From Pseudomonadota bacterium (GTDB lineage Bacteria; Pseudomonadota; Gammaproteobacteria; Burkholderiales; Thiobacillaceae), in assembly GCA_021811235.1 (NCBI GenBank), contig JAJZPG010000016.1, forward strand, positions 1 through 64,000: 64,000 nt of DNA, in the 5' to 3' direction. Positions 1 to 8,886 of this stretch are shown here, one piece after another. Each line of letters opens with the position of its first letter. Position 1 is the stretch's first letter. Made by a program: the position numbers and the translations under genes. The notes beneath the pieces are model-generated. The model was not told where the DNA came from and ran no database searches. It was given only the letters and a program-made list of their open reading frames with translations.

Positions 1-971
1 GCGCTGCGGATTTCCTGCAGGTTGCCTTTCAGCCAGGCGTCGCTTTCGAGCTGCAGGCTGACCCGATGCCGGCCCCGGCTCAGCGATTCCGCCTCGGCCT
101 TCAGTGCCTGCGCCATGTCGGGAACATTGACGGATTCGTCCTTGAGCATGTGCTCGGCACTTTCCAGGCGCGAAAGGGTAAGCAGATCGTCCAGCAGATG
201 CTGCATGCGCCGAGTGTGATCGAGCATCAGGTCGAAATAGCGGTGCGATTCGCCGGGGGGCAGATCGGGGGCGTCGGCAAGGGTTTCGACAAAGCCGCCC
301 ACCACGGTCAGGGGCGTGCGCAGTTCATGCGAGACGTTGGCGATGAAATCGCGTCGCATGGCATCGACGCGGTCGAGATCGGTGATGTCGCGCGCGATCA
401 ACAGCTTCTTGCCTTCACCGAAAGGCACCAGTTGCAGGGACAGGGTGACTTCCCGGTTGAGCGGGGACTTGCACACGAGGCGGCGCGAGTAATCGGCTGC
501 ATCGAGGAATTCCAGGAAATGCGCCTGCCGCATCAGGTAACGGATGAACTGGCCGCGGTCGCGCTCGCAATCCAGGCCCATGTAGGTACGCGACGCGGGA
601 TTGCACCAGTCGATCTGCTCGTTGCCGTTCAGGATGACCATGCCGTCGGGCACGGCCTGGGCGGCGTGTTCGAACTGCTCGAGGGCATTGGTGAGTTCAC
701 TGCGGCTGGCACGCTGGCGGCGCTGGAGTTTCTGCAGACGATAGAAGATGTCACCCCAGGTGCCGGTGGCGTCGGGCGGATCGACTTCGTCGGGGTTTTC
801 CAGCCAGCGCGACAGGCGATATTCCTGCCACAGGCGGCGCAACATCACAAAGGCCTGGATGCTGGCCAGGAAGCCCAGCGCCGCCACCCAGCCTGAAGCC
901 GCCCACAGGACCAGCGCCACCAGCAACGCGCTGGCCAGCACACTGAGCGGACGCCACCAAAACCCCATCAT
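1..971 (-). CDS. phoR: Phosphate regulon sensor histidine kinase PhoR (partial, 3' end outside window)
   Basis: This is the membrane sensor kinase that phosphorylates PhoB under phosphate limitation. Reading the minus strand from the tandem ATG codons at 971/968 gives an N-terminal hydrophobic pair of segments, then a PAS-like region (VPDGMVILNGNEQIDWCNPA), then the HisKA phosphoacceptor motif NVSHELRTPL with the histidine near residue 215. The HATPase domain lies mostly beyond base 1, so the gene is truncated by the window edge and not by mutation. It starts about 30 bp after the phoB stop on the same strand, the usual phoB-phoR operon. Neither the start nor the family is in serious doubt. 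Confidence 0.93.
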   Translation of the reverse strand, partial: MMGFWWRPLSVLASALLVALVLWAASGWVAALGFLASIQAFVMLRRLWQEYRLSRWLENPDEVDPPDATGTWGDIFYRLQKLQRRQRASRSELTNALEQFEHAAQAVPDGMVILNGNEQIDWCNPASRTYMGLDCERDRGQFIRYLMRQAHFLEFLDAADYSRRLVCKSPLNREVTLSLQLVPFGEGKKLLIARDITDLDRVDAMRRDFIANVSHELRTPLTVVGGFVETLADAPDLPPGESHRYFDLMLDHTRRMQHLLDDLLTLSRLESAEHMLKDESVNVPDMAQALKAEAESLSRGRHRVSLQLESDAWLKGNLQEIRS

Positions 972-1000
972 GATCGCCGTGGATGAAACTGGCGCGATTA

Positions 1001-1693
1001 TCAACCCACTTCGGCGGAAAAGCGATAGCCCGCCCCCCGCACCGTCTGGATCAGTTCGGCATGACTCGAGGGCTCCAGCGCCAGGCGCAGGCGGCGGATG
1101 TGGACGTCGACGGTGCGCTCTTCGACGAACACGTCGTCGCCCCACACCTGGTCGAGCAGCTGGGTGCGCGAATAAACCCTCTCGGGGTGCGTCATGAAGA
1201 AGTGCAGCAGGCGAAACTCCGTCGGCCCCAGTTCCAGCGCCTGGCCCCTGCCGCTCACCCGATGGCTGGTGGGGTCGAGCCTCAGGCCGTTGATTTCCAC
1301 CGGTTCGTCGGTCATCTGCGGGGCACGGCGGCGCAGCACGGCCTTGATGCGCGACACCAGCTCGCGCGGCGAGAACGGCTTGGTGATGTAGTCGTCGGCC
1401 CCGGTGTCGAGTCCCAGGACCTTGTCGCGCTCTTCGCCGCGCGCGGTCAGCATGATGATGGGAATGGGCTGGTAGCGTTCGTCGCTACGCAAGCGCTTGC
1501 ACAGGTCGATGCCCGACATGCCGGGCAGCATCCAGTCGAGCAGGATGACGTCGGGCAGGGTGTTCTTGAGGAATTTCAGCGCATGCTCGGCGTCGCCGGC
1601 GGCGGTGACCTGGTGGCCCGCTTGCGCCAGATTGAATTTCAGCAGTTCCTGGATTCCGGGTTCGTCTTCGACCAGCAAAATATTGGCAGCCAT
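1001..1693 (-). CDS. phoB: Phosphate regulon response regulator PhoB
   Basis: PhoB is an OmpR-type transcription factor activated by PhoR that binds Pho boxes and turns on phosphate-scavenging genes. The 230-residue protein has an N-terminal receiver domain with the acidic pocket VEDE and phospho-acceptor Asp53 in LLDWMLPG. The conserved KPF lysine follows, then a C-terminal winged helix ending in [10 protein letters not shown]. Length matches the family. A three-half-site Pho box lies 36 bp upstream of the start codon, which suggests autoactivation. phoR follows on the same strand. Confidence 0.97.
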   Translation of the reverse strand: MAANILLVEDEPGIQELLKFNLAQAGHQVTAAGDAEHALKFLKNTLPDVILLDWMLPGMSGIDLCKRLRSDERYQPIPIIMLTARGEERDKVLGLDTGADDYITKPFSPRELVSRIKAVLRRRAPQMTDEPVEINGLRLDPTSHRVSGRGQALELGPTEFRLLHFFMTHPERVYSRTQLLDQVWGDDVFVEERTVDVHIRRLRLALEPSSHAELIQTVRGAGYRFSAEVG

Positions 1694-1728
1694 GGTGACT
1701 CCAGCCTTGTTTGGATGGTGGCCATACT

Positions 1729-1756
1729 ATGACAGCAGTATGACTGATTTATGACA
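1729..1756 (-). promoter_or_regulatory. Pho box (three PhoB half-sites) upstream of phoB
   Basis: On the minus strand there are three hexamers, TGTCAT, AGTCAT and TGTCAT, beginning exactly 11 bp apart (plus-strand ATGACA at 1729, ATGACT at 1740, ATGACA at 1751). This is the spacing and sequence of PhoB-binding half-sites (CTGTCAT repeats). The array ends 36 bp upstream of the phoB ATG, where it would replace the -35 element of the promoter. Confidence 0.8.
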
Positions 1757-1832
1757 TGGGCACCCTCCCCCGCAAACCCTTGCCAACCTGCGCACTGGTA
1801 GAATTCCGGCTCATTCCTTTTCCCCGTCTGCC

Positions 1833-2567
1833 ATGGATAAAACCACCCATTTCGGCTACCAGCAGGTCGCCGAATCCGAGAAGGCCGCCAAGGTGGCCGA
1901 GGTCTTCCATTCCGTCGCCGCCAAGTACGACCTCATGAACGACCTCATGTCGGCCGGACTGCACCGGCTGTGGAAGCGCTTCGCCGTGGCGCAGGCGGGC
2001 CTGCGGCCGGGCATGAAGGTGCTCGACGTCGCCGGCGGCACCGCCGACCTGACGCGGCTGTTCCTGAAGGAAGTCGGCGACAGCGGCACCGTGTTGCTCA
2101 CCGACATCAATTTCTCGATGCTGCGCGAAGGCCGCGACCGCATGCTGAACGAGGGCCGGACCCCGCCCGCGGTGCAATGCGACGGCGAACGCCTACCCTT
2201 CCCCGACAATTATTTCGATTGCGTGTCGGTGGCCTTCGGCCTGCGCAACATGACTCACAAGGATCAGGCGCTGGCCGAGATGCACCGCGTGCTGAAACCC
2301 GGCGGAAGGCTGCTGGTGCTGGAGTTCTCCAAGGTGTGGAAACCGCTGGAACCGGCCTACGACCTCTATTCGTTCAAACTGCTGCCCGTCATGGGCAAAC
2401 TGGTCGCCAACGACCCTGGCAGCTACCAGTACCTCGCCGAGTCGATCCGCATGCACCCGGGCCAGGCGGAACTGAAGACGATGATGGAGGCCGCCGGCTT
2501 CGCCAAAGTCAGCTACCACAATCTGACCGCCGGCGTGGTGGCCTTGCACAAGGGCTTCAAGGTTTGA
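1833..2567 (+). CDS. ubiE: Ubiquinone/menaquinone biosynthesis C-methyltransferase UbiE
   Basis: UbiE performs the SAM-dependent C-methylation of the benzoquinol (and demethylmenaquinol) ring. The 244-residue sequence opens with the family signature [21 protein letters not shown], then the SAM-binding motif [12 protein letters not shown] and the later [13 protein letters not shown] motif. Length is typical. It is divergent from phoB and is the first gene of a ubiE-ubiJ-ubiB operon, as in many proteobacteria. The stop codon overlaps the TTG start of ubiJ. Confidence 0.97.
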   Translation: MDKTTHFGYQQVAESEKAAKVAEVFHSVAAKYDLMNDLMSAGLHRLWKRFAVAQAGLRPGMKVLDVAGGTADLTRLFLKEVGDSGTVLLTDINFSMLREGRDRMLNEGRTPPAVQCDGERLPFPDNYFDCVSVAFGLRNMTHKDQALAEMHRVLKPGGRLLVLEFSKVWKPLEPAYDLYSFKLLPVMGKLVANDPGSYQYLAESIRMHPGQAELKTMMEAAGFAKVSYHNLTAGVVALHKGFKV

Positions 2568-3142
2568 TCGCTGAAAGCCTCGTCGAGCGCAGCCTCAACC
2601 ACCTGCTGCGGCAGACGCCTGGCGCGGCCGCGGCCCTCGCCCGCCATGCCGGCGCCAGCGTGCGCTTCGACCTGGCAATCAGCCGACTCGACTACCGCAT
2701 CGCCGACGACGGCTGTTTTTCCGAAGCAGTGATCGAAACCCCCGACGCCGTCATCCGCCCCACCGCGGCGCTCCTCGCCCGTCTGCCCTTCTTTGGCCGC
2801 GACGCGCTGCGCCTTGCCGACTATAGCGGCGACCCCGCGCTGCTCGCCACGCTCGATCGCGTGTTCAAGCAGCTGGACTGGGACGTCGAGGCCGACCTCG
2901 CGCCGCTGGTCGGCGACGTCGCGGCGCACCGCCTGCATGCGGCCGGCCGCGACACGCTGGCCGGCATCGCCCAGGTGTTTTCCGCGCTCGGCCGGAACGC
3001 AGGCGAGTACATGGTCGAGGAAGCCGAACTGATGGCGCGCAGGGTCGACGTTGCACGCTTCAACCACGAAGTCGACACGCTGGCCGACGATGTCGCGCGT
3101 CTGGAAGCCCGCCTGCGACGTCTGGAAACAGGCGAAGCATGA
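2564..3142 (+). CDS. ubiJ: Ubiquinone biosynthesis accessory factor UbiJ (SCP2 domain)
   Basis: UbiJ is a lipid-binding SCP2-type accessory protein of the aerobic ubiquinone biosynthesis complex. The likely start is TTG at 2564, overlapping the ubiE stop; no ATG or GTG gives a plausible full-length product. This gives 192 residues, close to the family length of about 200. The N-terminal half (residues 30-110) reads as an SCP2 fold, and the C-terminus is a short charged helix ([19 protein letters not shown]) as in UbiJ. The position between ubiE and ubiB supports the call strongly. The stop overlaps the ubiB start by 4 bp (ATGA). Confidence 0.85.
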   Translation: MIAESLVERSLNHLLRQTPGAAAALARHAGASVRFDLAISRLDYRIADDGCFSEAVIETPDAVIRPTAALLARLPFFGRDALRLADYSGDPALLATLDRVFKQLDWDVEADLAPLVGDVAAHRLHAAGRDTLAGIAQVFSALGRNAGEYMVEEAELMARRVDVARFNHEVDTLADDVARLEARLRRLETGEA

Positions 3143-4665
3143 AGTTGCTGCGCCTCCTCCGCATCCTCACGGTCGGCCTGCGCTTCGGGCTGGAGGAGTT
3201 CTTCCTCGGCCATGAGCGGGTGCGGCCGCTGCGCTGGCTGGTCCGCACCACCCTGTTCTGGCGCCCGCTCAGCGAGCCGCGTGGGGTGCGGCTGCGGCTC
3301 GCGCTGGAAGCGCTCGGCCCCATCTTCGTCAAGTTCGGGCAGATGCTCTCCACCCGCCGCGATCTGGTACCGCTCGACCTCGCCGACGAGCTCGCCCAAT
3401 TGCAGGACCGGGTACCTCCCTTTCCTTCGGTGCAGGCCATCGCCATGCTGGAAACGGTCTACAAAAAACCGCTCGCCGAAGTGTTCGCCGAATTCGACGC
3501 CACCCCGGTCGCCTCCGCGTCGGTGGCGCAGGTGCATTTCGCACGCCTGCATGACGGCACCGCCGTCGCGGTGAAAGTGCTGCGTCCCGGCATCGCACCG
3601 GTGATCGCTCATGACGTCTCGCTGCTTTACGCGGCCGCGGGCCTGCTGGAAAAACTGTTCGCCGATGGCAAGCGCCTGCGCCCGCGCGAAGTGGTGGCCG
3701 AATTCGAGAAACACCTCGAAGACGAGCTCGACCTGATGCGCGAGGCCGCCAACTGCTCGCAGCTACGGCGCAACTTCCGGGACTCGCCGCTGCTCGCGGT
3801 GCCCGAAGTCTACTGGGACTACTGCGACAAGAGCGTCATGGTGATGGACCGCATGGACGGTATCCCGGTGAGCCAGATCGAACGCCTGCGCGAATCGGGC
3901 GTGGACATCCCCAGGCTTGCCGCCACCGGCGTGGAGATCTTCTTCACCCAGGTGTTCCGCGACGGCTTCTTCCACGCCGACATGCACCCCGGCAACATCC
4001 TGGTGCGCCCCGGCTCCGAGCAGTACATTGCGCTCGATTTCGGCATCATGGGCACGCTCACCGAGGTCGACAAGCAGTACCTCGCGCGCAACTTCCTCGC
4101 CTTCTTCCGCCGCGACTACAAAGGGGTGGCGCTGGCGCACCTGGAATCCGGCTGGGTGCCGGCCGACACCCGCATCGACGAGCTCGAAGCCGCGGTGCGC
4201 GCGGTGTGCGAGCCGGTGTTCGACCGCCCGCTGAAGGACATCTCTTTCGGTCGCGTGCTGCTGCAGCTGTTCCAGGCCTCGCGCCGCTTCAACGTGGAAA
4301 TCCAGCCGCAGCTCGTCCTCTTGCAGAAAACGCTGCTCAACATCGAGGGTCTGGGGCGCCAGCTCGACCCCGAACTCGACCTGTGGAAGACCGCCAAGCC
4401 CTTCCTCGAGCGCTGGATGAACGAGCAGGTTGGCTGGCGTGCGCTGGTGAGGAATCTGCAGACCGAGGCCCCCAAGTGGGCCGCGCTGCTGCCGCAGCTG
4501 CCACGCCTGGCGCACCACGCGCTGAACGAAAACCGGCTGACCCAGCTGGAAGCCGGCCTCACCCTCATGCTGCGCCAACAGCAGGCGCGAAATAGATGGC
4601 TCGGCGCCATCGCCGGCCTGCTCGCCGCGCTCGTCGCAGGAATTTTCTTTCTGTTAGCCCAATAG
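3139..4665 (+). CDS. ubiB: Ubiquinone biosynthesis kinase-like protein UbiB
   Basis: UbiB is an atypical ADCK/ABC1-family kinase-like ATPase needed for ubiquinone biosynthesis at the inner membrane. The 508-residue sequence contains the family KxGQ motif ([11 protein letters not shown]), the alanine-rich nucleotide loop (ASASVAQVH), the catalytic-type lysine in VAVKVLRPG, and HADMHPGN and LDFGIMG in place of the usual HRD and DFG loops. The C-terminus is a hydrophobic segment ([16 protein letters not shown]) that should anchor it in the membrane. Translationally coupled to ubiJ by a 4-bp overlap. Confidence 0.97.
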   Translation: MKLLRLLRILTVGLRFGLEEFFLGHERVRPLRWLVRTTLFWRPLSEPRGVRLRLALEALGPIFVKFGQMLSTRRDLVPLDLADELAQLQDRVPPFPSVQAIAMLETVYKKPLAEVFAEFDATPVASASVAQVHFARLHDGTAVAVKVLRPGIAPVIAHDVSLLYAAAGLLEKLFADGKRLRPREVVAEFEKHLEDELDLMREAANCSQLRRNFRDSPLLAVPEVYWDYCDKSVMVMDRMDGIPVSQIERLRESGVDIPRLAATGVEIFFTQVFRDGFFHADMHPGNILVRPGSEQYIALDFGIMGTLTEVDKQYLARNFLAFFRRDYKGVALAHLESGWVPADTRIDELEAAVRAVCEPVFDRPLKDISFGRVLLQLFQASRRFNVEIQPQLVLLQKTLLNIEGLGRQLDPELDLWKTAKPFLERWMNEQVGWRALVRNLQTEAPKWAALLPQLPRLAHHALNENRLTQLEAGLTLMLRQQQARNRWLGAIAGLLAALVAGIFFLLAQ

Positions 4666-4675
4666 GATTTCCGCC

Positions 4676-6118
4676 GTGGATCACACCCTGCTCGGTTTCG
4701 TCATCCTCTACCTCGTCCTCTCGATCGGCATCGGCCTGTATGCCGCCACCAAGGTCCACAGCGCCAGCGACTACATCACGGCCGGCCGCTCGCTGCCGAT
4801 GATCGTGGTGGTGGCCATGGTGTTCGCGACCTGGTTCGGCGCCGAGACCGTGCTCGGCATCCCCGCCACCTTCCTCGACGAGAATCTCGGCGGCACGATT
4901 TCAGATCCCTTTGGCGCCGCGCTCGCGCTGATCCTGTTCGGCCTCTTCTTCGCGCGCCCGCTCTACCGCATGAAGCTGCTCACACTGGGCGACTTCTTCC
5001 GCCAGCGCTACAACCGTTCCGTCGAGGTGGTGATCTCGTCGGCGATCGCGCTGTCCTATCTGGGCTGGGTGTCGGCGCAGGTGGTCGCGCTGGGGCTGGT
5101 GTTCAACGTGCTCTCCAGCGGCGCCATCACGCAACAGGAAGGCATCCTGATCGGCGCGGCGGTGGTCCTGCTCTACACCCTGTTCGGCGGCATGTGGTCG
5201 GTGGCGCTGACCACGCTGGTGCAAATGACCGTGATCGTCGTCGGCCTGCTGTGGATCGCCAAGCTGGTCACCGACATGCCGGAGGTGGGCGGCGTCGCAC
5301 CCGTGATCGAGCACGCCACCGCCGCCGGCAAGTTCGAATTCTGGCCACCGCTGGAATGGGCCGCGATCATTACCTTCATCGCCGGTTTGCTGACCATGGG
5401 GCTGGGCTCGATCCCGCAGCAGGACGTATTCCAGCGCGCCAACTCGAGCAGGACCGAACGCATCGCGGTGTGGGGTACGGTCATCGGCGGCGCCCTGTAC
5501 TTCCTGTTCGCCGCGGTGCCGATCTACCTCACCTATTCGGCGACGCTGGTCGACCCGGCGATGACGGCGACGCTGCTGGCAGAAGACGCCCAGCTGGTGC
5601 TGCCGACCTTCGTCAAGACCCACCTGCCGTTCTACGCGCAGATCATCTTCTACGGCGCGCTGCTGTCGGTGATCATGTCGACCGCCTCCGGCACGCTGCT
5701 GGCACCGTCGGTCACCATCTCGGAAAACATCATCAAGGAATTCATGCCGCATCACCGCATGAGCCAGAAGAAGCTGCTGTGGATCACCCGCAGCGTCGTC
5801 GTCGCGTTCACCCTGCTGGTGGTGGCCTATTCGCTTTGGTCGCTGGAGAGCGAGACCAGCATCCACGAAATGGTCGCCAACGCCTACAAGGTGACGCTCG
5901 CCTGTGCCTTCGTCCCGCTGGTGGCCGGTCTGTACTGGAAACGCGCCAGCAACCTGGGAGCAGGACTCGCCATCGTGCTGGGTTTGATCGCATGGATTGT
6001 CATGGAATTCATCGCCCCGGACGCCGCCCTGCCTCCACAGTTTGCCGGTTTGATCGCGAGCGCTGTGGGCATGGTGGCGGGGTCAGTCGCGACATCCCCT
6101 AAGTCTCCCCGGATTTAG
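4676..6118 (+). CDS. Sodium:solute symporter family protein (SSS)
   Basis: A 480-residue polytopic membrane protein of the sodium:solute symporter family (LeuT-fold carriers such as PutP and PanF). It shows about 13 hydrophobic segments starting with LLGFVILYLVLSIGIGLYAA. The conserved SDYITAGRSLP and TWFGAETVLGIPATF regions follow the first helix, and GLLTMGLGSIPQQDVFQR lies mid-protein. Substrate cannot be read from the sequence. It begins 10 bp after ubiB on the same strand, so it may be co-transcribed, although no ubiquinone role is known for this family. The GTG at 4676 is the likely start. Confidence 0.88.
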   Translation: MDHTLLGFVILYLVLSIGIGLYAATKVHSASDYITAGRSLPMIVVVAMVFATWFGAETVLGIPATFLDENLGGTISDPFGAALALILFGLFFARPLYRMKLLTLGDFFRQRYNRSVEVVISSAIALSYLGWVSAQVVALGLVFNVLSSGAITQQEGILIGAAVVLLYTLFGGMWSVALTTLVQMTVIVVGLLWIAKLVTDMPEVGGVAPVIEHATAAGKFEFWPPLEWAAIITFIAGLLTMGLGSIPQQDVFQRANSSRTERIAVWGTVIGGALYFLFAAVPIYLTYSATLVDPAMTATLLAEDAQLVLPTFVKTHLPFYAQIIFYGALLSVIMSTASGTLLAPSVTISENIIKEFMPHHRMSQKKLLWITRSVVVAFTLLVVAYSLWSLESETSIHEMVANAYKVTLACAFVPLVAGLYWKRASNLGAGLAIVLGLIAWIVMEFIAPDAALPPQFAGLIASAVGMVAGSVATSPKSPRI

Positions 6119-6128
6119 CCCGCCGGGC

Positions 6129-6144
6129 GTCGGAAAAATTTACA
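6129..6144 (+). promoter_or_regulatory. Candidate PrsR enhancer box upstream of PEP-CTERM gene
   Basis: The 16-bp motif GTCGGAAAAATTTACA lies about 86 bp upstream of the -24 element at 6231. A copy differing at one position occurs in the same orientation upstream of the other PEP-CTERM gene (34092-34107). Distance and placement fit a sigma-54 activator binding site. Assignment to PrsR is inferred from the adjacent prs locus. Confidence 0.55.
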
Positions 6145-6229
6145 CCCCATTCCCCGGAAGCCTCGTCCTCACTCACGAAAAACACTTATCCAAATGAAAT
6201 AATTAGGTTTTTTTCATGCCCAACCCTAT

Positions 6230-6246
6230 TGGCACAAACGATGCTT
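6230..6246 (+). promoter_or_regulatory. Sigma-54 (-24/-12) promoter of PEP-CTERM gene
   Basis: TGGCACAAACGATGCTT has the invariant GG (6231-6232) and GC (6243-6244) separated by 10 bp and matches the TGGCAC-N5-TTGC consensus well. It lies about 105 bp before the PEP-CTERM start codon. Similar elements precede the other PEP-CTERM gene and the prs operon. Confidence 0.75.
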
Positions 6247-6348
6247 GAACACCCATAGTTAAATATGCCCTGCCCAGTTTTCTGCATGTTTAATCTTGCT
6301 GGTCGGCGCCCACTCAGGGCCAGTCCCTTACACCCAGGAGTCAACATC

Positions 6349-7137
6349 ATGAAAAAAACCGTTTTTGCCAGCGCACTCGCCGCATCGGCCCTGTTCATGG
6401 CAGCCGGCGCCAACGCTGCGCCCGTCATTGTCAACACCGCGCTCAGCAACATTTCCAGCGCGTTTGACAGCATCATCACCGGCACCGGATCGACCGTCGT
6501 CACCACCCAGGTCGTCAGCGGCCAAAGCAGCTACAACTATATTGACAAGGATGGCAACCCGGCGACCGTCACGATCACCCGCCCCAATGGGTCGGCCGTT
6601 TCACCGTCTGGAAGTTACGGCAACATGAGCGGGGCCATTTTCAACATCAGCCCTAGCAGCACCGGCAGCGATCCCATCCCGGGCTTCAATTCCGGCCTCA
6701 CGTTCACGTTCTCCTCGCCGGTGAACGCCTTCGGTTTCGAAGTCGGTGACTGGGCGACCTGCTGTTACAGCAGCACGCGCCCGGCCGCCATCCAGTCGAC
6801 CTACGGCGTACCCGCAAACGGTTCGGGTCTGTGGATCGCATTCGACGGCGGCGCGGCCACCCTGCCCGCCAATGCCCTGAGTTCTAGCGACAACCCCGGG
6901 ATCGCAGCCTATGGTCAGTACACGAACTTCATCGGCGCGATCGATTCCTCCGGCTTCTTCTCCAGCGTGACCTTCTTTGGCGACGGCTTCGGCGAAGCGC
7001 TGTATGCCGGTGGCACGCTGCGTTTCGCCTCGGTTCCTCGCGGCTCGGTGGGTGGCGTTCCCGAACCCGCCTCGCTGGCGCTGCTGGGCATCGGTCTGGC
7101 TGGCCTCGCCACCATGCGCCGCCGCAAGTCGGCCTGA
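6349..7137 (+). CDS. PEP-CTERM sorting domain-containing exported protein
   Basis: An exported protein carrying a C-terminal exosortase-recognition tail. The ATG at 6349, after the ribosome site CAGGAG, gives 262 residues starting with a signal peptide (MKKTVFASALAASALFMAAGANA). The C-terminus has the PEP-CTERM signature VPEPASLALLGIGLAGLA, a single hydrophobic helix, then the basic tail MRRRKS. The mature body is rich in Ser, Gly and Asn and low in charge; I recognise no enzyme domain. Upstream are a sigma-54 promoter and a 16-bp motif shared with the other PEP-CTERM gene at 33-34 kb. A strong hairpin terminator follows. The ligand or surface role is unknown. Confidence 0.88.
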   Translation: MKKTVFASALAASALFMAAGANAAPVIVNTALSNISSAFDSIITGTGSTVVTTQVVSGQSSYNYIDKDGNPATVTITRPNGSAVSPSGSYGNMSGAIFNISPSSTGSDPIPGFNSGLTFTFSSPVNAFGFEVGDWATCCYSSTRPAAIQSTYGVPANGSGLWIAFDGGAATLPANALSSSDNPGIAAYGQYTNFIGAIDSSGFFSSVTFFGDGFGEALYAGGTLRFASVPRGSVGGVPEPASLALLGIGLAGLATMRRRKSA

Positions 7138-7156
7138 TCCAGCCCCAGTCCGGAAC

Positions 7157-7188
7157 AAAAACGGCGACCCACGGGTCGCCGTTTTTTA
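7157..7188. terminator. Bidirectional intrinsic terminator
   Basis: A near-perfect inverted repeat (AAAAACGGCGACCC pairing with GGGTCGCCGTTTTT) with a very short loop. It lies between the convergent PEP-CTERM gene and the APS kinase gene. It has T-runs on both strands, so it can stop transcription from either side. Confidence 0.9.
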
Positions 7189-7203
7189 TTCTCCACATTC
7201 CGC

Positions 7204-8838
7204 TCAGCGCAAATACCCTTCGTGCTCCAGCTTGAGCAGGATCTGCTGGACTGCCTCGTCGATGCCGAGGTGGGTGGTGTCGATCGCGAGCTCCGGTTTC
7301 TCCGGCACCTCGTAGGGATCCGAGACGCCGGTGAATTCTGGAATCAGACCCGCTCGCGCCTTGGCGTAGAGCCCTTTACGGTCGCGCGACTCGCAGGTCT
7401 CGATCGGGGTGGCGACGTGGATTTCGACAAAGCCGCCCACCGCCTCGATCATCGTCCGCACGTCGCGGCGCGTCTGACGATAGGGCGCGATCGGCGCGCA
7501 GATGGCGATGCCGCGGTTCTTGGTGATTTCGCTCGCCACGAAACCGATGCGCCGTACGTTGATGTCGCGATGGGCCTTGGAGAAGCCCAGTTCGGATGAC
7601 AGGTGACGGCGCACGATGTCGCCGTCCAGCAAGGTCACGCAGCGACCGCCCATTTCCATCAGCCGTGCCGCCAAGGCGCGGGCAAGCGTGGATTTGCCGG
7701 CACCCGAGAGGCCGGTGAAGAAGACGGTGAAACCCTGGCGTTCGCGCGGCGGGCTTTGCCGATGCAGTTCGGCCAGCACTTCGGGAAAGCTGTACCAGTC
7801 GGGGATCCTCAACCCGGCCCGCATGCGGCGCTGGAATTCCTCGCCGGACAGCGTCAGCAGCCGTGCGCCCTCGGGCGCCTCGGACTCCGGCAGGTATTCT
7901 GCACGATCGTCCACATAGACCATGCGCGGATAGGCGATCAATTTCACCCCGATCTTCGCGGCCAGTTCGGCTACCGGCAGATCGGCGTGCGCACGGGCGA
8001 GATCTTCGCCGCGCCGGCAATTGCCGCCGTTGGGCTCATGTTCGCCTCCTGCGATCAGCAGGCCGCAGCCGTAGTTGCGCGCGACAATGGCGCGCAGCAG
8101 CAAGGCGCCCGCACTGGCCTCGCGCGGTGGCGCGGGCAGCAACGAGAGCTGGGTGGTGGCGGCCGGGAAACGTTCGCGGATGGCGAGAAAGCTGCGCACC
8201 AACCCGAAGTAGCCCGGCGCATCGGTGATATCTCCGCCGACCTGGGGATGCAGCAGCAGGTTGGCTTCGTTGTCGATCGCGCTTTTCAGGCAGAACTCGT
8301 ATTGCGCGCGGTGCATCGGCTGGCGGGCCTGCCAGGCGACGACGCGCCGCCAGCCGCGGCGGGCGAGCACCGCGCGCAACTCTGCCGGCGTGGCACGCAG
8401 GCTGACGAAATCGGGGTGCGGCGGCAACGCTGCGCCTTCCACTGCGCCTCCCAGGTGCCAGCAATCGCCGCTCTGCCACACGTCGCTCACCGCCAGCACA
8501 GCGAGCATATAGCCTTCGCCGTCGCGCAAGGCGACGCGGTCGCCCGGTTTCAGATCGGCTGCAGTTTTCTGGCGGCTGGCCAGCGTGACCGGCAACGGCC
8601 AGAAGGTGCCGTCATCCAGTTTTTGCTCCGCCTCGATGCGCTCGCATTGGGCACGCGTCATGAAGCCGGTGAGCGGCGAGTAGGCGCCGGTCATCAGCAT
8701 TTCGAGTTCGCACTGCTGACGCCAGTCGATGTCGAGGGACGGCAGGCCCAGGGCTTCCTGCTTGAGGGCATCGCGCCGTTCGGGGTCGATCAGGTTGACT
8801 AGCGTGCCGCCGTAGGGCGCGATCAGATGATTCACCAT
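7204..8838 (-). CDS. Adenylylsulfate kinase with degenerate ATP-sulfurylase domain (Sat-CysC fusion type)
   Basis: The architecture is that of bifunctional sulfate adenylyltransferase/APS kinase (544 residues). The C-terminal 175 residues form an intact APS kinase, with the P-loop GLSGAGKST at 376-384, LLDGDIVRRHLSSELGFS, and the lid region GIAICAPIAPY; this makes PAPS from APS and ATP. The N-terminal 370 residues align with ATP sulfurylase, but its catalytic signatures are altered. The usual QTRNPMHRAH reads QARQPMHRAQ (170-179), and the usual GRDHAGPG reads GGEHEPNG (264-271). Loss of the second His and of the catalytic Arg suggests no ATP-sulfurylase activity. The start is supported by a GGAG site. 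It lies 48 bp downstream of a DHH phosphoesterase gene on the same strand. Confidence 0.85.
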   Translation of the reverse strand: MVNHLIAPYGGTLVNLIDPERRDALKQEALGLPSLDIDWRQQCELEMLMTGAYSPLTGFMTRAQCERIEAEQKLDDGTFWPLPVTLASRQKTAADLKPGDRVALRDGEGYMLAVLAVSDVWQSGDCWHLGGAVEGAALPPHPDFVSLRATPAELRAVLARRGWRRVVAWQARQPMHRAQYEFCLKSAIDNEANLLLHPQVGGDITDAPGYFGLVRSFLAIRERFPAATTQLSLLPAPPREASAGALLLRAIVARNYGCGLLIAGGEHEPNGGNCRRGEDLARAHADLPVAELAAKIGVKLIAYPRMVYVDDRAEYLPESEAPEGARLLTLSGEEFQRRMRAGLRIPDWYSFPEVLAELHRQSPPRERQGFTVFFTGLSGAGKSTLARALAARLMEMGGRCVTLLDGDIVRRHLSSELGFSKAHRDINVRRIGFVASEITKNRGIAICAPIAPYRQTRRDVRTMIEAVGGFVEIHVATPIETCESRDRKGLYAKARAGLIPEFTGVSDPYEVPEKPELAIDTTHLGIDEAVQQILLKLEHEGYLR

Positions 8839-8886
8839 GCTGCTCCGGGTCGAAGGTCGGGATTGGCCGAAAAAATTTCGGGTTAT

